Notes under the pieces: generated by a model | What the model saw: the letters and a program-made list of their open reading frames with translations, nothing else | What the model was told of the DNA's origin: nothing | The model's database searches: none | NCBI GenBank assembly: GCA_964058845.1 | Contig: CAXKVR010000629.1 | Coordinates: 1 to 35,141 of the forward strand | Source: Carex sylvatica | Taxonomy: Eukaryota > Streptophyta > Magnoliopsida > Poales > Cyperaceae | Length of the DNA stretch: 35,141 nucleotides | Reading direction: 5' to 3' | In this document: positions 29,525-35,141 of the stretch, piece by piece | Layout: the number at the start of each line of letters is the position of its first letter | Position numbering within the stretch: the stretch's first letter is position 1 | Translations under genes and position numbers: made by a program

Positions 29525-32005
29525 CTACACCTCGGTACCACTTTCTTCAGTGTCGACTTCAGATGATAATGGTTGTTGAGGCACATGTTGCATGCGCTCT
29601 TCAGTAGCAATCCAATCTTTCAAGCACACAAGTCTCTCAAAATCATGTGCACACAACTTACTTCGTTTATCGGAGAGGATCATGTTCGCCGAACTAAAAT
29701 AACTTTCGGAAGGGACGGTTAATACGGGCACGGCAAATACGTCGCGGGCCATCATCGCCAACGTTGGTAAGGCCCTTTGATGCCTCCTCCACCACGCCAT
29801 GACGTCAAATCCTTCTTCATTTTCGTTTAGCATCGATATATAGCTCAATAACTCATTTGTGGATGTGTGCGGTTCGCTCTCCGATTGAAAATCTGCTAAT
29901 AATCCACCACTGTTAGTGCTCCTAGAAGTAGAACTATTAAAAAAAACACATGTATATTAAAAAAAAAAAAATTAGTGGACAAATAATGTAGATACTATAA
30001 ATAATAAAGATTAAAAACACATGTATATTTATATTCCTACCTAGAGGCGGCACAGGACGAAACCGGGTTTCGGTTGTCACTCATTCTTGAGTGGTATATG
30101 TTAAACATCTCATCAAACTTCGAATTTACGTATGCCTCCACCCCGATTGAGTCTAAATATAAATTATGTTTGTATCTCTCAACTACTTTGATCGTGTAAA
30201 ACTTCTTGTATAGCAGGTTGAGGCAGTTTGCGATAATGACCAGGAGGGGTACATCTTCCCAATATTTTAGAAATTTTTGTTTCATGGCATCTACGATCGG
30301 CGTGAGAGATGTATCATAGGTTTCAGCTTGTTCCAATTCACAATACACCTTAGAGATGTCATAGAGATGTCTCAGCAAGTCAAATGACGTTGGTGAGTAC
30401 GAGCATGATAGTTGGACGGTTGCAGTAAAAAAGATCTCTAAGAATTTGCTCCCATTCTTCGTCAATGAGTTCCAATTGCAGTGCTTCGGGGATGGAGCTT
30501 CTCAAAAACTTCCCTATGACAGTTTTGTAAGGAAGGCATCGGTTCAACAACCTATATGTTGAGTTCTAACGGGTATCTATATCCCAAGGTACTTTCAACT
30601 TGCTCAATCTATAGTTGACGCACAATTCAGCAAACCGTTGTTTTCTTTCTTGGTTTGAAACAATGTGGTTGAGGGCATCCTTAAATTTAATTATCAATAG
30701 TTTTACGGCTTCTGTTTTTAGACCCGCCTTCACGACGAGGTTAAGAATGTGGCAAGCACACTTTTGGTGAAACATTTCACCATTCATGATCGGGTTTAGT
30801 GACCGTTTAAAAATCTCAATGGAAGCAATGTTGTTGCTAGCATTATCGAAAGATATAGAAAAAATATTGTTACCTATATTCCTCTTAAGGTTATACTCTT
30901 ATAAAACCTTAATAATGGATTTGAAAATTACATTTGCAGTATGGGGGGAATCCAACACTCGAAAACTTAATATCATTTTTTGTAATATCCAATGATCATC
31001 GATCCAATGCCCGGTAATACAAGAGTAACCAAGGCTATGTTTACCGGCAGTCCATATATCGGAGGTAATTGACACCTTATTATTTTGGTATGCAAATTGA
31101 GATTTAAGGTCATTTTTAGTCGAAGTAAACTGGTTTTTTTTATTTCACTAACCATCTTTCTATGATGGACACTCTTGTACATTGGTTGAGCTAACTCCCG
31201 AATGCATAACCGGGCAAAACTCGTGCAACCATCCATACTTATTGGTTGTTCTTTATGGGTAATGTACCGGGCCAATTCACTAAGCATTTTTGATTCATTG
31301 AATTTTGGGTTGGTTCTGGTACCATCCACGTTTATAAGGGTTTGGATTTGTCTCAGTTCAGAATTTTCACATGAAACCTTACCCTTTCTTTCGTGCATTT
31401 CGGCATGTCTCTTAAAGCTAATCATACCACTAGTTTGTTTATACTCAAAAATTTTCTTGCAGCCTTTTACCTTATATTGTAGAAATTGCATAATTTTGGC
31501 CTTATCTTTGGTAATCTTATAAAATCTTGCCCACGGTTGATTGTATTCGGGAGCAGGTCTTGTGGAAGGACACTTGTCGAAGGAGGTATAACTTCTTCTT
31601 GAATTTCAGGTTTACCTTTCGAAAGTGTACCTCCTATAGGGGCAGTGTCAGTAAATTGACTCGATGCTACAGAAGAAGAGCCCATGCCATATGTATACGG
31701 TGGTGTTGGTTGAAGTATTTCTTGTGAAATGAATACGTTTGGATCGTTTGAAGTATAATACTGTGGCGGTGCACTCATTTGTGGGGGTTGTTGATAATTT
31801 GTTTGGAGCATGAGGTCTCTTCTTGGATAATTTTGTGGATAAGAGTATGGATAATTAGGTGGTTGCATTTGGGAGAACTAGCAGTATAATTGGGTTGATA
31901 ATCTTGTGGATAATTAGGTGGTGCCATATCGGGGACGGGGCCAAAAAGATCGGTCGAATATCTTTGCATGGTTTCTTCCATTGATTCGCGATTAGGAGTT
32001 GTCAT
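29525..32005 (-). pseudogene. hAT transposase (BED-finger type), frame-broken
   Basis: Read leftwards, the pieces follow the order of plant hAT transposases. First a proline/tyrosine-rich N-terminus (MEETMQRYSTDLFGPVPD) and a BED-like finger with FKRHAEMH. Next FNESKMLSELARYITHKEQP and ITSDIWTAG, with the first catalytic Asp (codon 31058-31060), then FDNASNN near 30850 with the second. After these come MFHQKCACHILNLVVKAGL, the central helical region (LLRHLYDISKVYCELEQAETY) and the C-terminal dimerisation block (FDVMAWWRRHQRALPTL, SESYFSSANMILSDKRSKL). Several frameshifts and stops divide it into at least five frames. The protein would cut and paste DNA if intact; here it is not expected to be made. 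Confidence 0.9.
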
Positions 32006-32094
32006 TTTTTAAACCTATTCAAAAAAATAAATATAAATTACTTAACACATTCAAAAATAATATCTAACCTATTTATTTAACCTATTAAAAAATA

Positions 32095-32335
32095 GAAATT
32101 TAAAAAACAGAAATTAAAAAACAGAATTAAAAAAAACAGAATTTTAAAAATAGAATTAAAAAAACAGAATTAAAAAAAAATCAGAATTTAAAAAACAGAA
32201 ATTAAAAAACAGAATTTGAAAAACAGAAATTAAAAAACAGAAATAAAAACAGAATTTAAAAATACAGAAATAACAAAACCAGAATTAAAAAACAGAATTT
32301 TAAAAAAAGAAATTAAAAAACAGAATTTAAAACAA
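32095..32335. repeat. A-rich minisatellite (AACAGAATTAAAAA)n
   Basis: The words ACAGAAATTAAAAA and ACAGAATTTAAAAA recur some fifteen times with a variable period of about 12-15 bp, upstream of the hAT reading frame. A separate segment of about 50 bp (ATATAATTACTTCACATATTC) is duplicated at 32336-32408. Confidence 0.85.
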
Positions 32336-32471
32336 ATATAATTACTTCACATATTCAAAAATAAAATCTAACATATTCAAAACAAATATAATTACTTCAC
32401 ATATTCACAAAAATAATCTAACACATTTTTTTAACCTATTAAAAATAAATCCGAATTTAAAAAATAAAATC

Positions 32472-33890
32472 TAGAAGAAAGAACACCATTAAAATTAAAA
32501 ATCAAAATTAGCGACATTTTTGTAACTTTTTGCCAATAAAAAGGATTTTAATTAGAACTTATGACTGAATGGGTGTATAATTCGGTAGCCTCGCAGAGGT
32601 CATTGTAAAAACTTGATGTTCGGTGCAATAATTTCCTAACCCAATAAGGAGGTAATGCCTCCTAGCCATTACCTCCTTAAGTGGTCCATCCATATGCACT
32701 GAGACACTTGTGGTCCGATCTGCTATGTCAATTTTCGATGCCGAAAGATGCTGCCAATTGATTTGTCACTCCTTGGTGGTCCCCACCATGTACATATATC
32801 TCCTATGTGCAAAAAGAGGTTAAGGACCAGAGGGTCTACTGGGTAGATCGAATATACATTACAGCTTCTATCAAGAACTTATTTCTAACACTGACTCACT
32901 CAATCTTCATGACCAGACTCTTCTGATGGAGAAATGCAAAGACTTACTCGATTGGTCTTCAAAATTCTAGCCTACTTTTAAAGAAAAAATATATTTAAAA
33001 AAATCAGCATTCTATGATTTCTTTAGAAGTCTAGCTTGCATTAATGATGTAATAACGACATCTCTTGCTAAGAAATTTCGCCTTAGTCCTTACATTTTAA
33101 GCTTGTTTCCATTGTATAGCTATTTGGTTTTTCATATAAAGGGTCTGGTTTTGACACTGATACCGAACCTCATATCATCTCTCTTTTTTCTAAAATCTTG
33201 AAAAACAAAAGAAACAAGATAATGGTTATATAAGGTTGGTTATTAATTCTCTCTCTCTTTCCACTCAAGCACCAGTTTAGATATGGGAGACGTTTTAGAA
33301 ACTATTTTTTTTTTCTAATATAATGCATATATGAAAAACCAAACATACAATTGAAACAAACTTAAAGTGCAAGGACTATGGAGGACTTTCTTACCAAGAG
33401 AAGTCTTTATCATATCACAATTAGTTCCAGACTTCTACTAAAGAAAACATAGACCGCTGATTGTGAATATTGTTTCTTAGAATTTGTATAGAAAATTCTT
33501 TCTATCTTGACTGGTTGTCAGGGTACTGCTTTCAACCCTGCTTCATTTGGAACAAATAATAAATATAAAATGAAAACTATTAAAGCATTGACCTTTAGTT
33601 GAGGCAAGGTATTTGAGTCTTCATCAAACAATATCTGCATAAATATGCAAAAATAATAAACAACTACGTACAGTACTGTTTATAATCAGAAATACAAGAT
33701 ATTTTTGTAAGTTTTCTAGTGGAGGTGCTAAAATTGCTGAAAACTTCAACATGGTTCGGAAAAGAAACAAAAAACATTCTCCTCTTGCACTTTATATTAA
33801 TTACAGTGATACGAGGCAGCAATAAATTTCAAATGCTAGAAAAAGAGAAAAGTTAATAAAATGGCAGAGATGTACACTACAGAGACAATA
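32472..33890. repeat. Unit D: near-identical copy of 24157-25562
   Basis: Starting at TAGAAGAAAGAACA this is collinear with unit C, with scattered substitutions and small indels, up to GTACACTACAGAGACAATAT and the (TA)n tract. It contains the same hairpin (32645-32679) and long inverted repeat (32978-33145 against 33328-33508). The first part of the unit as seen in C (23905-24156) is missing at the junction with the hAT element. No gene is recognised. Confidence 0.9.
32978..33508. repeat. Long inverted repeat in unit D
   Basis: Same arms as in unit C: the left includes AATCAGCA, CTCTTGCTAAGAAATTT and CCTTAGTCCTTAC; the complement of the right includes AATCAGCGGTC, CTCTTGGTAAGAAA and CATAGTCCTTGC. 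The loop is about 180 bp. Confidence 0.77.
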
Positions 33891-33903
33891 TATATATATA
33901 TAG
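33888..33903. repeat. (TA)n tract left of MITE 1
   Basis: A short TA run that joins unit D to the MITE at 33905. Longer TA runs follow at 34309-34334 and 34702-34731. Confidence 0.85.
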
Positions 33904-33904
33904 T

Positions 33905-34308
33905 GTAAGGCTACGCTACTTCGTGAATTAATTAGTCTGTTTTAATTCGCGCTCATATCTCTAGTTTCAAAGTTCAAAATAGCCGATCCAAACCGTTAGA
34001 TATTTAATCTATATTAAAATGTGCATGGATACCAAATTTTATATTTTTTGAAATTTTTTTACTATTTATTAAGATGGTTTGAAAATTGTTGTTTTTATTA
34101 AAATTCCGCACTATTAAAAATCAGTGATTTTCAAACCATCTTAATAAATGGTAAAAAAATTTCAAAAAATGTAAAATTTGGTCTCCATGCACATTTTAAT
34201 ATAGATTAAACATCTAACGGCTTGGATCGGCTATTTTGAACTTTGAAACTAGAGATATGAGCGCGAATTAAAATAGACTAATTAATTCACGAAGTAGCGT
34301 AGCCTTAC
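33905..34308. mobile_element. (TA)n-flanked MITE 1, near-perfect palindrome
   Basis: The left arm starts GTAAGGCTACGCTACTTCG and the right arm ends with its exact complement. Pairing runs through ATTCGCGCTCATATCTCTAG, CCGATCCAA and ACCAAATTTTA to a loop of about 35 nt near 34108. The element is 404 bp with arms of about 185 bp and no coding capacity. (TA)n tracts flank both sides, so TA may be the target duplication. It belongs with the element at 34335-34701 by its core. Confidence 0.88.
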
Positions 34309-34334
34309 TATATATATATATATATATATATATA

Positions 34335-34698
34335 GAGGAGGGATCCAATTACATCTTTTTTTGGTGACACTGAATTACACTCTCCATTTTTAAAGTTTTC
34401 AAATTCCAAACAGTCGATCCAAACTGTTCAACATAATGGATATGTTAAAATGTGCTTACAGACCAAATTTTACATTTTTTTAAATTTTTTTACTATTTAT
34501 TAAGTATTTAACAAAATCGCTATATTATTTTTGTACCCATCATAATAAATAGTAAAAAAAATCAGAAAAATATAAAATTTGATCTGCAAGCACATTTTAA
34601 CATATCTATCAAGTTGAACGGTTTGGATCGACTGTTTGAACTTTGTAAACATAGGGTGTAATCCGGTGTCATCAAAAAAGGGTGTAATTAGATCCCTC

Positions 34699-34701
<3 letters not shown>
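34335..34701. mobile_element. (TA)n-flanked MITE 2
   Basis: The left arm begins GAGGAGGGATCCAATTACA; the complement of the right arm begins GAGGAGGGATCTAATTACA. The arms stay paired through GTGACAC, CAGTCGATCCAAAC and TTAAAATGTGCTT to a centre near 34520. It is 367 bp with long (TA)n tracts on both sides. The core resembles MITE 1, but the outer 60 bp are different. The frame at 34500-34754 crosses its border and is not a gene. Confidence 0.87.
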
Positions 34702-34731
<30 letters not shown>

Positions 34732-34733
<2 letters not shown>

Positions 34734-35141
34734 ATTGGAGGTCAAGCCACCCAACTATTTAATATCCACAAATAATTTTCTTTGCGACACAAAGAGCATT
34801 GATTTTGCCACTAAATCAAATGCTAGTTCTCAACAAGCACGCACTTTCATCCTGATGTGGCTCAAGCTCAACTAATACACTTGTACATAAATTTCCTATT
34901 AATTCAATTTGTGTTTCCCTTTTACTTGTAAAAATAAACTCAAATTTATGTCCTTCGCAGATATACAGCTGGAAATATATCCAAGGAGTTCACATGTTTG
35001 GAAATTATTTAAAACTGGCCGACCATTCATATAATCAGATCAAAGGCCCGGCCCAATATATGTTTGTGAGAAATGTTTAATGTACGGAGGAGTTAAAAAA
35101 AAAAAACTGGAATCATTTAGTGAGTGGCACCGGCCGAATAA
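34732..35141. other. Window end, no recognised feature
   Basis: AT-rich DNA with no supported frame, repeat or RNA gene. Confidence 0.55.

Larger units (their letters stand above)
28683..32470 (-). mobile_element. hAT-superfamily DNA transposon, defective
   Basis: The element encloses a broken hAT transposase on the minus strand. Its left (3') edge is placed at CAGGTGGGCATATCCGGGCA because a CAGNGGTGGGC-like start and repeated GGGCACGG words are typical of hAT terminal and subterminal sequence. No matching inverted terminus is found at the right side. There the sequence passes from AT-rich minisatellite straight into unit D at 32472, so the 5' end is probably lost. The 8-bp target duplication cannot be checked for that reason. 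Confidence 0.75.

Noticed and set aside
34500..34754. Frame of 84 codons at the right edge of MITE 2
   Set aside because: It begins in the (TA)n tract and runs through the MITE arm; the composition is that of an AT-rich palindrome.
1..35141. CRISPR arrays, bacterial operons and riboswitches
   Set aside because: The repeats seen are microsatellites, minisatellites, inverted repeats and transposons in intron-containing plant DNA. None has the regular repeat-spacer pattern or bacterial gene signals.

Overview
This window is plant nuclear DNA, most likely from a eudicot. It is AT-rich and intron-containing, it carries receptor kinases of the LRK10L (leaf-rust-10-like) family, which is confined to plants, and it is packed with plant-type transposable elements. 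I see no bacterial-style operons, CRISPR arrays or convincing tRNA/rRNA genes. The species cannot be named from the sequence alone.

All host gene content lies on the minus strand and belongs to one gene family. Gene 1 (6615 down to 2890) has three exons whose splice sites and phases join into an open frame of 661 codons: signal peptide, cysteine-rich ectodomain, membrane segment and a complete non-RD kinase. Gene 2 (13448 down to 11021) has three exons, including a 24-nt micro-exon, and its frame is complete except for two in-frame TGA codons, so it is called a pseudogene. A third relative survives only as about 40 C-terminal codons at 25924-26046. The window is therefore a decaying tandem receptor-kinase cluster.

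Upstream of gene 2 lies a repeated unit of about 1.3-1.7 kb that I do not recognise. There are three copies in tandem (A 13570-14695 plus 22095-22230, B 22230-23905, C 23905-25562) and a fourth, D (32472-33890), which is nearly identical to C. Units B, C and D each contain a long imperfect inverted repeat with arms of about 160-180 bp. C and D also share a perfect 13-bp hairpin. This family is the least explained structure in the window.

The rest is mobile DNA, partly nested. From left to right: a dead L1-type LINE reverse transcriptase fragment (1-1305); a MITE (1813-2016); a collapsed LTR retrotransposon with tRNA-Met primer site and purine tract but almost no interior (7181 to about 8600); an RTE-type LINE endonuclease relic (about 9125-10410); a complete 6.9-kb non-autonomous Athila/Tat-like LTR retrotransposon with perfect 5-bp target duplication (15041-21924), inserted in a smaller repeat inside unit A; a long-TIR Mutator-like foldback element with 9-bp target duplication (27039-28099); a hAT element with a disabled transposase (about 28683-32470); and three related MITEs associated with (TA)n tracts (25618-25880, 33905-34308, 34335-34701).

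The likely history is tandem duplication of receptor kinase genes and their upstream DNA, followed by transposon insertion, segmental duplication (C/D) and mutational decay. Only gene 1 looks able to make a functional protein.
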